Shown here: piece by piece, positions 16,236-23,989 of the stretch
Numbering within the stretch: the first letter of the stretch is position 1
How the letters are laid out: the number at the start of each line of letters is the position of its first letter
NCBI GenBank assembly: GCA_964419225.1
Contig: CAYQPF010000036.1
Location: 1-36,012, forward strand
Origin: CAYQPF01 sp964419225
GTDB taxonomy: Bacteria; Cloacimonadota; Cloacimonadia; Cloacimonadales; CAYQPF01
Direction of reading: 5' to 3'
DNA: 36,012 nt
Notes under the pieces: model-generated
Told to the model about the DNA's origin: nothing
What the model saw: the letters and a program-made list of their open reading frames with translations, nothing else
Database searches by the model: none
Program-made: the position numbers and the translations under genes

Positions 16236-18347
16236 ATGAAAGGAATTTTTTTAAGAAGAATAACAGTCAGCAAAAAAAGAATATTATTGTTTTCAATTAT
16301 GGTATTCATTTTAAGTATAAATGTGTCTCAACTTTTTAGTATAAAGATAACGAACCCTGGAGACTTAAAGAAAATCCTCAAGACAAATCCTGATCCGGTA
16401 AAAATTGTACCTCTGACAGACAGTCTGAAGGGCAGTAAATCTGATGTATCGAATGAAGATCAGGATACCGAAAAGAAAGTAGTTAATCCTGATTCTCTGT
16501 ATCTAAGAATAGACAGGAAAAAACTATCCCCCAGTTTTTTTACCAAACTCGATAATCTGAATGTAAAAGATATCGAAATCAAAGACTTGCTCAGGGGAAT
16601 ATCTCAACAGAATAAAGTCAATATTATCATTGATAATGAAGTAACTCAATTAGTAACTCTGTCCCTGACAGATATCAATGTTCTGGATTTGATCCTGTAT
16701 TTATGTGAATCCTATAAATTGGCAATCACACAAAGAGAAACAATGCTCAGGATCTATCCCAGACCTGTGGATATTGATCTGAGTTCATTGAAGGTGTCGT
16801 ATAAGAAAAATCTGCTGTCTTTGGATTTGAGTAATGCAGACCTGGCTCAGGTTGTAAAAGCAGTAGCCACAAAAACAGGTAAGAATATTCTCATTAAATC
16901 AGGAGTAAGCGGAAGAATTACCGGGATGCTAAATGCAGTACCCTGGGAAACAGGTTTTCGATCTTTACTCACGACAAACGGATTTAGTCTTTCATCCCGA
17001 AATGGAGTGTATAATGTCAGCCGAAGGGGCGATACCGGAGCCAATGACAGTCGTGCATCAGATGATAATTGTCAGGTAAATGTCAATAATGGCAAGATAA
17101 ATCTGGAAATCAGAGATATTAATATTGTGGATGTAATCCGGGAGTTAACAGATCAAACGGGAATCAGTATCATTGTTTACGGGTATCCTGAGACCAAAGT
17201 TAGTATTAAATGTTCCAATCTTACTTTGGATGAAGTATTGAGTTATATTTTAAAAGGAACTAATTTTACATATCGTAAAGATGAGAATATCTATGTTATT
17301 GGTGATAAGAAAGTCAGCGGTCTCCTCACCACAAAACTTTTCAAGCTGAATCATATCAAAGTTGACGGAATACTCGAACTTATGCCTGAATCCATCAAGA
17401 AGAATTCCACACTTCAGATTATTAAAGAACAAAACGGACTTGTAGCTATCACAACCAATGATATTTTAAATGAACTGGAAGACTTCCTCAAACAGATCGA
17501 TTCTCCCACACCTCAAATCCTGATCGAAGCTTTGGTCGTTGATTTCAATATAACCGACACAAAAGAACTGGGCGTAAAAATGGCTTCTCAGAAAGACACT
17601 CCTGATTCTGTAGCTTGGAATAATTATTCCATGCTGGACATGGGTTTTAATCAACAGGGCAAATTCTATACACAACAAAACGGAATATCCCTGAATAAAG
17701 GACTAAATCAGATCTCAGATATGGTAGGCTGGAAGAACATCGGGAAACTGCCTGACAACTTCTATCTGCAAATTCAGGCTCTTGCTTCTCAAGGCAAAGC
17801 TGATATAAAATCCAGACCACAAATTTCAACCCTGAACGGGCATCCCGCCAGCATTAGTATTGGTACAACTCAATATTATATCCTGAAATCAACAACACCT
17901 GTCAGATCAGAGAATGATGTCATTACACAGGAAACAGAAAGATTTGAAAAAATAGATGCAAACGTTAAACTATCTATCACCCCCTGGGTGAGTGCCTCAG
18001 GAGAAATTACAGCCGAGATTAAACCTGAGTTTTTAACCCCGGTTGGAAGCTTCAATTCCAAAACACCACCGACCATTAACAGCCGTGTGCTTGATGCAAC
18101 CGTCAGACTTAAAGACGGTGAGACGATTATATTGGGTGGACTTATTGAAGAAAGAGAGTCCAACGATATCAGCAAAATACCATTTTTAGGTGATTTACCC
18201 TTCATCGGCAAAATCTTTACTTCCTCCCGAAAATCCAAGACTAAATCTGAGTTGATGATCTATATAACACCATATGTTTTCTATGGTGATGAAAGAGATA
18301 CCAATAAATGGGAACTTCTCAAGAGTAAATACAAAACTACTAAATAG
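16236..18347 (+). CDS. Secretin of the pilus/type II secretion apparatus (PilQ/GspD family)
   Basis: This is the outer-membrane channel of the apparatus, 703 residues. I start at ATG 16236 because GAGGA (16226-16230) is correctly spaced for it; an in-frame GTG at 16224 would overlap that ribosome binding site. A basic, long N-terminal segment precedes a signal-anchor (RILLFSIMVFILSINVSQLFS). Three STN/N0-like repeats follow at about 106-175, 193-265 and 284-350, each with the pattern of a beta strand, DVIRELT-like helix and short strands. A secretin N-subdomain (LFKLNHIKVDGI...) and the secretin core lie at about 423-690. The core has the family signature PFLGDLPFIGKIFTS and ELMIYITPYVF. Three STN-like modules is more than a simple GspD. 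PilQ-like secretins carry N0 plus other modules, so the T4P reading is favoured. It is followed 14 bases later by the PilM-N gene. Confidence 0.9.
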   Translation: MKGIFLRRITVSKKRILLFSIMVFILSINVSQLFSIKITNPGDLKKILKTNPDPVKIVPLTDSLKGSKSDVSNEDQDTEKKVVNPDSLYLRIDRKKLSPSFFTKLDNLNVKDIEIKDLLRGISQQNKVNIIIDNEVTQLVTLSLTDINVLDLILYLCESYKLAITQRETMLRIYPRPVDIDLSSLKVSYKKNLLSLDLSNADLAQVVKAVATKTGKNILIKSGVSGRITGMLNAVPWETGFRSLLTTNGFSLSSRNGVYNVSRRGDTGANDSRASDDNCQVNVNNGKINLEIRDINIVDVIRELTDQTGISIIVYGYPETKVSIKCSNLTLDEVLSYILKGTNFTYRKDENIYVIGDKKVSGLLTTKLFKLNHIKVDGILELMPESIKKNSTLQIIKEQNGLVAITTNDILNELEDFLKQIDSPTPQILIEALVVDFNITDTKELGVKMASQKDTPDSVAWNNYSMLDMGFNQQGKFYTQQNGISLNKGLNQISDMVGWKNIGKLPDNFYLQIQALASQGKADIKSRPQISTLNGHPASISIGTTQYYILKSTTPVRSENDVITQETERFEKIDANVKLSITPWVSASGEITAEIKPEFLTPVGSFNSKTPPTINSRVLDATVRLKDGETIILGGLIEERESNDISKIPFLGDLPFIGKIFTSSRKSKTKSELMIYITPYVFYGDERDTNKWELLKSKYKTTK

Positions 18348-18361
18348 GATTTGAGGATAAA

Positions 18362-19735
18362 TTGGCTGACAATAATATTGTTTTTCTTAATGATCAGAAA
18401 ATAAGATATCTGCATGTTTCTTTAAAGAAGGACAGATTATCCATTGATCAGGTCGATTCCCTTGTAATCAATAACAGGGATCTCGAAGACAGCTTAAGCC
18501 AATTAAGCACCAAATACAAGCTTCAAAAGAATCAGGTGTGTTTGTGCCTGACTCCGGACCATTTTGTCCATTATCTGATTCACCTCGAAAGCTCCGAAAA
18601 AGAAGCTGTTACAGATTCTTATGTAAAACAATTGTTGTTGAATTCCACCCATTATATTCTGGATAATTATCTGATTCATTACGAAACAACAACTTCCCAC
18701 AACGGGATCAGAGTTTTAATTTCTCTTCTCACAAAAGAATATTATGATTTTTTTGATAATGTTATTAGTAATACTAAATTGCTTGTTTCTTCACTTAATG
18801 ACGGGATCTATGGGCTGGACAGAATCTTTCCTCTGGTTTTTGAAAATACACCGCACCATCTGATCATAATCAGTATTTTTACTCATAAAGTCATTTTCTC
18901 CTGGTATGTACAAGCTGAATTGACTGCCATTAAAGACATTAACACAGATGAATTTGATACTGATCAGGATGAATTCACACATTTTTTAAAAGATCAACTG
19001 CAGGAGTTTGAAAAACAGAATAATATTAATTTTACTACTACTCTCTTAATTCTCAATCATACTGATAAAGAAGAGGAATTCTATCAAAAGATCTTCTCAA
19101 ATTACGAAATCACTAATGTTAGAAACCCATATTTAACAGATAATAAAATCTCCTCAGATTATCTAATCCCTTTAAGTTTAGGTTTAGCTCCTATGGTTAA
19201 CCCGGGATTTTTGAGTGAGTCTCATCTTAATAAAAGCAGGTATTTCCGGCAGAAGAGCCTGATGCAAAAATGGGCTGTCAGTGTTTTCAGCATTGTATTT
19301 GTTTTCTATATTTTAATGCAGGGAATGGGACTTTTTCTTGCCCGGGAACTGAGTATTATGGATAAAGACTATCAGACAGGGAAAAAGATCCTGGAACAAA
19401 AAAACAAAACCAGAACCCTCAATACTCAGGAATTGGCAGATGAGAAAGAAATCCGTAAAATGTATTATAGTAAAATATACTTTTCGAAGTATCTGCAGGA
19501 AATAGGGCAAAAGGCACCGGGTGTTCGCTTGGACAATCTGGAGATAAACAATGAGAAAAGCTTTGAATTGATTATTAAAGGGAAATCAGATAACTTAAAT
19601 ATGATCAACCAATATTTAGCTGAATTGACCCAGGGAAAAGTATTTGAAAAAGTTGATTTGGTCTATACACAGGTCAGCACTTATGGTGAAACAAAAACAC
19701 AGGAATTCGAGATAAAATGTCAGGGCTTGAAGTAA
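18362..19735 (+). CDS. PilM-PilN-like fusion (GspL-like inner-membrane platform protein)
   Basis: This 457-residue protein starts at TTG 18362, after GAGGA four bases upstream. Residues 1-300 look like a degenerate actin-like domain of the PilM/GspL fold, without the GxDxG nucleotide motif found at the start of PilM. A single membrane helix lies at about 302-325 (WAVSVFSIVFVFYILMQGMGL). Then come a coiled segment and a ferredoxin-like C-terminal domain (VRLDNLEINNEKSFELIIKGKS) typical of PilN. In type IV pilus systems PilM and PilN are normally separate proteins; GspL carries both parts in one chain. Its position between secretin and PilO matches the pilMNOPQ order seen elsewhere, with the secretin moved to the front. 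Sequence identity to PilM is weak, so the assignment leans on architecture and context. Confidence 0.75.
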   Translation: MADNNIVFLNDQKIRYLHVSLKKDRLSIDQVDSLVINNRDLEDSLSQLSTKYKLQKNQVCLCLTPDHFVHYLIHLESSEKEAVTDSYVKQLLLNSTHYILDNYLIHYETTTSHNGIRVLISLLTKEYYDFFDNVISNTKLLVSSLNDGIYGLDRIFPLVFENTPHHLIIISIFTHKVIFSWYVQAELTAIKDINTDEFDTDQDEFTHFLKDQLQEFEKQNNINFTTTLLILNHTDKEEEFYQKIFSNYEITNVRNPYLTDNKISSDYLIPLSLGLAPMVNPGFLSESHLNKSRYFRQKSLMQKWAVSVFSIVFVFYILMQGMGLFLARELSIMDKDYQTGKKILEQKNKTRTLNTQELADEKEIRKMYYSKIYFSKYLQEIGQKAPGVRLDNLEINNEKSFELIIKGKSDNLNMINQYLAELTQGKVFEKVDLVYTQVSTYGETKTQEFEIKCQGLK

Positions 19736-20199
19736 TCAACTACCAAAAGAAAAGAAAGAGGGATTTACTCTCTTTTGCGGGATTAATCCTGTTGTTAGTA
19801 ATCTTTGGATTATCTACACTGATCCCGACGCTAAAATCCAATTTGGATAAAGTAAGACAATGGAAGGAATACAGAGAAACTATCAGCTCTGCTAAATCTG
19901 TCAGTTCCGAATCAGATATTAGAAAGAATAACAGTTTTGTCAAAGAAACCTCCTTTAGTTTGTTTCCCAAAATTGAAAAACTCTGCAAGCAGAACGGAGT
20001 GGAACTGCAGGGAATTCGTCCTCCGACAAATGAACAGGATAAAACATACCAGTTAGTAATATCAGGTCGCTACAATCAAATAGGGTTTTTCATCAATGCT
20101 TTAGAAAAGGAAATTCCCTCCTTAGCCTGTAAAAAAGTAGTGATAAATAAAGATGAACCAGTATTAAAAGCAGAGATTAACTTCTATGTGTATCAGTGA
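19717..20199 (+). CDS. PilO-like inner-membrane alignment protein
   Basis: This 160-residue protein has one N-terminal membrane helix (LLSFAGLILLLVIFGLSTLIP), a coiled segment, and a C-terminal ferredoxin-like domain. That domain includes IEKLCKQNGVELQGIRPP and YQLVISGRYNQIGFFINALEKEIP, the classic PilO pattern. It partners PilN in the periplasmic alignment complex. Its ATG lies 19 bases inside the end of the PilM-N gene, suggesting translational coupling. Confidence 0.8.
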   Translation: MSGLEVINYQKKRKRDLLSFAGLILLLVIFGLSTLIPTLKSNLDKVRQWKEYRETISSAKSVSSESDIRKNNSFVKETSFSLFPKIEKLCKQNGVELQGIRPPTNEQDKTYQLVISGRYNQIGFFINALEKEIPSLACKKVVINKDEPVLKAEINFYVYQ

Positions 20200-20210
20200 G
20201 AGTATAAGTC

Positions 20211-20705
20211 ATGTTTGAAACGAATCCCAAAGCCAAAAAAGTACTATTAACAGCAATTATTGTCATAGCTTTAGTAGTGTGGGGTAATTTCTTCAGAAGT
20301 CTGATTACAGAAATTAGCAATAATTCAGATGATAATTCGTCGGTTTCAGAAAACACATCCAATGCTAAAGCTGATAATTTTAACAATTCGTACTTCAAGG
20401 GAGATTTTGCAGATCCGTTCATGGGTCGAACTATTACAATTACTCCGGTCAGGATTGTTCCAAAACCTGTCAAAAAGGACAGTGTGGTTAAAAAAATAGT
20501 CGTTGTACCGGTATTCAGACCTCTTCCTTATAGTATGAGAGGTGTTATTGGCAATCTGGCAGTTCTGGAAAAAGATGGTAAGACCGTGTTTGTGAAAGAA
20601 GGAGTACAACTCCCGGATTGCACCATTGAAAAGATCTACCCGGACAGTGTTCTAATTTCGTTTTCCAGTTTTCATCAAACCCTGAAATTAAGCAAAAAGA
20701 AATAA
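20211..20705 (+). CDS. PilP/GspC-like pilus alignment lipoprotein-type protein
   Basis: This 164-residue protein has a membrane helix (VLLTAIIVIALVVWGNFF) near residues 10-28, a serine/asparagine-rich linker, and FADPFMGR. A C-terminal small beta domain follows: PYSMRGVIGNLAVLEKDGKT, VFVKEGVQLPDCTIEKIYPDSV. The pattern 'RG(V/I)I....A.l..G...yv..G......i..I..d.v' is that of the PilP/GspC homology region, which links the inner-membrane PilNO complex to the secretin. No lipobox cysteine is visible, so it is anchored by a helix as in GspC. It starts 11 bases after the PilO stop and is followed 10 bases later by the pilin gene. Confidence 0.75.
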   Translation: MFETNPKAKKVLLTAIIVIALVVWGNFFRSLITEISNNSDDNSSVSENTSNAKADNFNNSYFKGDFADPFMGRTITITPVRIVPKPVKKDSVVKKIVVVPVFRPLPYSMRGVIGNLAVLEKDGKTVFVKEGVQLPDCTIEKIYPDSVLISFSSFHQTLKLSKKK

Positions 20706-20715
20706 GGAAATAAAT

Positions 20716-21129
20716 ATGTCAGACAAGAATTTTATGAAGAATCAAAGTGGTTTTACCCTGATCGAGTTAATGATAGTTATTGTGATCATCGGTATTTTAG
20801 CGACAATTGCAGTTCCTAAATATATGAGTGTGACCAAAAAAGCCAAGGAAACCGAAGCCAAAATGATGCTGAATCAGGTATATTCCCTGGAGAAATCGTA
20901 CAATTATGAGAATGATACTTTTTCCTCAGATTTTGAAGCAATCAGTTTTGACCCGGAAAAGTCAGTTAATGAAGGCGGGAAAGCCAGGTTTGTCATCAAA
21001 ATTGAAAGAGCAGATGCCAATGGCTTTGTTGCTACAGCAACCTCTTTGATAGACTTTGATAAAGACGGCACCTTCAGCGTCTGGGAAGTAAAAGAAGACG
21101 GAAAGATTATTCACCGTGTTTCAGACTAG
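20716..21129 (+). CDS. Type IV prepilin-like major pilin/pseudopilin (GspG/PilA-like)
   Basis: This 137-residue protein has the prepilin signal MSDKNFMKNQSG followed by cleavage before FTLIELMIVIVIIGILATIAVP. Mature Phe1 and Glu5 are both canonical, as is the hydrophobic helix. The mature domain is compact and ends with a DFDKDGTFSVWEV segment, the acidic Asp-rich loop typical of calcium-binding GspG-like pseudopilins. Its position at the end of the alignment genes, with a good ribosome binding site (AAGGA) and a hairpin-rich 3' region, suggests it is the most abundant product. Whether it builds a true pilus or a short pseudopilus cannot be decided from sequence. Confidence 0.9.
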   Translation: MSDKNFMKNQSGFTLIELMIVIVIIGILATIAVPKYMSVTKKAKETEAKMMLNQVYSLEKSYNYENDTFSSDFEAISFDPEKSVNEGGKARFVIKIERADANGFVATATSLIDFDKDGTFSVWEVKEDGKIIHRVSD

Positions 21130-21141
21130 GATCTAATGGAG

Positions 21142-21312
21142 GTCAAATGGCCACATTTGACATATCTTACTTGTTGATTTGTAATTCTCCTCATGGGATG
21201 ACACAGCCGTGTCATAATAATTAAGAGTAGGGAATGGTTCGTAACCATTCCGAAAGTGCAAAGTCCTTTCGCTTCCTTCCCTTCGCAAGGGAAGGATCAG
21301 AGGATGAGTTGG
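21142..21312 (+). repeat. Cluster of four stem-loops 3' of the pilin, including composite repeat copy 2
   Basis: The stems have 8, 7, 9 and 9 base pairs with loops of three or four bases. None is followed by a U-run, so these look like RNA-stabilising or processing structures rather than terminators. The last two, with the GATCAGAGGATGAGTTGG tail, repeat the composite element seen at 16008-16087. Confidence 0.65.
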
Positions 21313-21625
21313 TGGAGAAGCAAGAAAAACTAAGGATCGAGGGAAGATAATGATTGCATTAGCCCATGTATCAAGCACCGCTTCTCTATTTGTCCGTAGG
21401 ACAAAAGAATTTAGCCTGTCAGTTTCAACTGCAGGTATGAATGACCTCCAATCCTTGTCCGTTAGGACAGAATATTATTATCCGAGGATTGAGGAGAAAT
21501 AAGTTAAGAGTTAAGAGATAAGAGCTTTTAATCAGGCATTGCATACCTGTTTAGTATAGATGAAACTCTTTGATTCATGAATTGACACCAATTCGTGCGG
21601 GAGTTCCATATAAGAGTTTTCTGCC

Positions 21626-21664
21626 GTGTAACTCTGTGAATTCCTCTGTGTAACACTGTGAAAC
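21626..21664 (+). repeat. Period-10 tandem array
   Basis: Units GTGTAACTCT, GTGAATTCCTCT, GTGTAACACT and GTGAAAC match the GTGnnAnTCT family also seen at 395-435. Confidence 0.55.
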
Positions 21665-21782
21665 TAAAAAAGCGGGAGTTTCATTGGAGATAATTGCCGA
21701 GTGATTTGTGATAGCTGGTTATGTAAGAGTTAGGCAAGGATGAGTTGAAAAAGATTTTAAGAAAAAATAAAGGTAAGAGAAT

Positions 21783-23156
21783 ATGAAATTGTCAGATTTA
21801 AATAAATATTTGCTCAAATCTCAAAAAGGTTCGGCACTCCTGACAGTAATAATCTTACTTGCTTTATTATTCATTTTCTTCCAATTCTTCTTATTATATG
21901 GCATTTTTAAAAACAAAGCTCTTATCGAAGCAAAAAACGAAAGGCAATGTCTTTACAATGCCGAATCTGCAATCAATCTAATCAGTAAAAAAGCTATAGA
22001 CTCAGGCAGATACCCTGATAGTATGTCTGTTGTCGAATTACCCTGGGGCGATAAAGCAAAAGTCAGGTTTAAATTATTCGGCAGCCTGTGGGATGTGACC
22101 GCAGAATCAGATAAGGTCGGAAAAGGTGTTTCTTTTAATGGATTATATGGTCAGCAATTCCCAAGGGAATACAACTTTTGTGTCTATAACGCTAATACCC
22201 TGACACCTCTGTTTATTACCGGGAATACTACTATCACCGGACCGATCATGACTAACACCAAAGGACTCGAATTCAGGAATCTGAGCGGGAATAAGTTTAC
22301 CGGGCAAGTTACCGGGAAAATCGAATCTAAGGAAAACATTGAACTACCCAAATTCAATCTTGATCTTGTTAAAAAGTCCTTAGAATTATACAATACCTAC
22401 TTATCAATTCCTCCTTTGCCCTTTGCCTACTATCAGACAGGAAAACCTTTGAATCGCAGTTATAAGAGTTTCAGTTCGAGAGAAAGTGCCGAACTTAGTG
22501 CCAAACAAAACAATATCACTTTCCCCATAACTTTTGTTTCTCAACAGAATTTAATTATAGGCAAGGGTTATAAATTACCAGAGAAATCCATATTTATTGC
22601 CAAAGATACTCTCAGAATTAAGGATAATGTTACAGGGCAAAACTGCGTTTTCTCTGCAGATTACATTGAAATCTCTGATAGTGTTGAATGCAGCGGTCAG
22701 TTTTTTGCGAAGAAGGGCCTTTTCGTTTCCGGCAAACCAACCCTGTCTGCACCGACTCTGCTCTTTCTGAAGGGATATGAGGAAACCCGTGCCAGAAAAG
22801 GATTCATCACAATTAGAGGCTCTGCCCAAATATTTGGTTCTGTCGTTAATTCCACCTGGGAAACTTTATATCGCGAAGACCTGACCAGAGTTATCATCGA
22901 TAAGAACATCATCATTAAAGGATTTGTCTATAGTGCTAATTACCTTGATTGTACTGGGAATATACAAGGTACAGTTATGACTAAATATTTCTGGTTCTAT
23001 GATAACCCATCAGACTATATTAATTGGCTTAGAGGTGGTAAATACTCTCCTTTAATTAAAATGGATGAATTTAAGACCTCGTTTCTTTTTGAAAACACTT
23101 ATTCTTATCAAAAAATTAGCACTCTCCAGGTGAGAAAATATCATGTTAAAAAATAA
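21783..23156 (+). CDS. GspK/PilX-like pseudopilin with bactofilin-like beta-solenoid body
   Basis: This 457-residue protein has a prepilin-like N-terminus, MKLSDLNKYLLKSQKG followed by SALLTVIILLALLFIFFQF. Position 5 of the mature helix is Thr, not Glu, as in GspK/PilX tip components. After about 120 residues containing AESAINLISKKAI and WGDKAKVRF come repeated short strands (NTTITGPIMT, NIELPKF, DNVTGQNCVFSADYIEISD, VECSGQFFAKKGLFVSG, RGSAQIFGSVVNS, NIIIKGFVYSANYLDCTGNI). These look like a beta-helix of the bactofilin or polymer-forming kind. That body is not the usual GspK domain. Its 3' end overlaps the next pseudopilin gene by 14 bases. It probably sits at the filament tip; the solenoid could be an adhesin, which is inference. 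Confidence 0.75.
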   Translation: MKLSDLNKYLLKSQKGSALLTVIILLALLFIFFQFFLLYGIFKNKALIEAKNERQCLYNAESAINLISKKAIDSGRYPDSMSVVELPWGDKAKVRFKLFGSLWDVTAESDKVGKGVSFNGLYGQQFPREYNFCVYNANTLTPLFITGNTTITGPIMTNTKGLEFRNLSGNKFTGQVTGKIESKENIELPKFNLDLVKKSLELYNTYLSIPPLPFAYYQTGKPLNRSYKSFSSRESAELSAKQNNITFPITFVSQQNLIIGKGYKLPEKSIFIAKDTLRIKDNVTGQNCVFSADYIEISDSVECSGQFFAKKGLFVSGKPTLSAPTLLFLKGYEETRARKGFITIRGSAQIFGSVVNSTWETLYREDLTRVIIDKNIIIKGFVYSANYLDCTGNIQGTVMTKYFWFYDNPSDYINWLRGGKYSPLIKMDEFKTSFLFENTYSYQKISTLQVRKYHVKK

Positions 23157-23484
23157 TACAGGGTCGAGTCTGGTAGAAAGCTTAATTGCACTTGCTCTGT
23201 TCACGATTGTCGTGACAATGGTCTTCATGAAAACAATGGTGGCAATGAGTCAGAACAGTCCCGAAAATCGCTTTAAAGCTATGACAATAGCTCAAAGGTC
23301 TATGGAAAAAGCGATATTTGAGAAAAACTATGCCAATACCTCTCATGTTTTCGAGGAGAAATGGAGAGTACAACAGGATTCCATAAAAACAGAAGATGCT
23401 TCATATCTTAGAATTCAGGTTTATTTTATGCATAACACAAAACCAATGCTTACTTATTTTTATCTGCCGGAACATGGGAAATAA
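23143..23484 (+). CDS. Minor pseudopilin (GspI/PilV-like)
   Basis: This 113-residue protein has the prepilin signal MLKNNTG before SSLVESLIALALFTIVVTMVF. Mature Glu5 is present, and the VES pattern is typical of GspI/PilV. The rest (SMEKAIFEKNYANTSHVFEE, LRIQVYFMHNT) is a small beta domain. It overlaps the preceding gene by 14 bases and the following one by 11 bases, so the three minor pilins are translated as a unit. Minor pseudopilins prime filament assembly. Confidence 0.82.
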   Translation: MLKNNTGSSLVESLIALALFTIVVTMVFMKTMVAMSQNSPENRFKAMTIAQRSMEKAIFEKNYANTSHVFEEKWRVQQDSIKTEDASYLRIQVYFMHNTKPMLTYFYLPEHGK

Positions 23485-23962
23485 AGGTTTTACCCTCATC
23501 GATCTGATCGTTTCATTGCTGATTATGGCCTTGATCGTTACATTTGCGTTTTTGCTCATCAGCAAAGTAAATACCGGATCAGATAAATATGCCAAGAAAT
23601 CCCTGGTATATGAAGAAGCCGTTAATCTGAATAATATTCTGAACAGAGATTTACTCCAAACAAAGAATGTCAGACAATTGAGTAAAACAGAATTAACCTT
23701 GAATTTAAGAAACAGTAAACTCATAGATTATAAATATGCCAAAGGTATTTTAACGAGAAACAACATAGTTATCAATACCAGAATTGATTTAACAGAATTC
23801 AATTTTACAGGTACTACCAACACCGGGAGAAAGCTTCCCTCAGATTCGCTTATGTTCACATACAAAAACGAAACCGAGTACATAGGATATTTAGAATATA
23901 ATGCAGTTTTAGCAGGCAAAAAACCTTTGACTTTCTGCAATGGAATAACCCTCAGACCTTAG
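23474..23962 (+). CDS. Minor pseudopilin (GspJ/PilW-like)
   Basis: I place the start at ATG 23474 (162 residues), because the prepilin signal MGNKG followed by FTLIDLIVSLLIMALIVTF is immediately there; the longer frame from 23396 only reads through the previous gene. Mature position 5 is Asp instead of the near-universal Glu, a conservative change. The rest contains LVYEEAVNLNNILNRDLLQT and a beta-rich C-terminus that fits GspJ/PilW. It lies between the PilV-like gene and the PilC gene, 27 bases before the latter. Confidence 0.8.
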   Translation: MGNKGFTLIDLIVSLLIMALIVTFAFLLISKVNTGSDKYAKKSLVYEEAVNLNNILNRDLLQTKNVRQLSKTELTLNLRNSKLIDYKYAKGILTRNNIVINTRIDLTEFNFTGTTNTGRKLPSDSLMFTYKNETEYIGYLEYNAVLAGKKPLTFCNGITLRP

Positions 23963-23989
23963 GAAAACAGACATGAAACAGGACAGACT

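Larger units (their letters stand above)
21130..21782. repeat. Mosaic repeat gap after the pilin gene
   Basis: No gene is supported here. Four hairpins follow in the first 180 bases: GTCAAATG/CATTTGAC (21142-21161), ATGACAC/GTGTCAT (21198-21215), GGAATGGTT/AACCATTCC (21231-21251) and CCTTCCCTT/AAGGGAAGG (21275-21295). Later come period-7 units AGTTAAG (21484-21522), a GAATTG/CAATTC hairpin (21579-21594), GCGGGAGTTYCAT twice (21598 and 21672), and a period-10 array (21626-21664). Two related short motifs, TTGTCCGTAGGACA and TTGTCCGTTAGGACA, lie near 21390-21475. Confidence 0.7.

Noticed and set aside
23396..23473. N-terminal extension of the PilW-like gene
   Set aside because: It lies inside the previous pseudopilin gene and precedes the prepilin signal that marks the true start.
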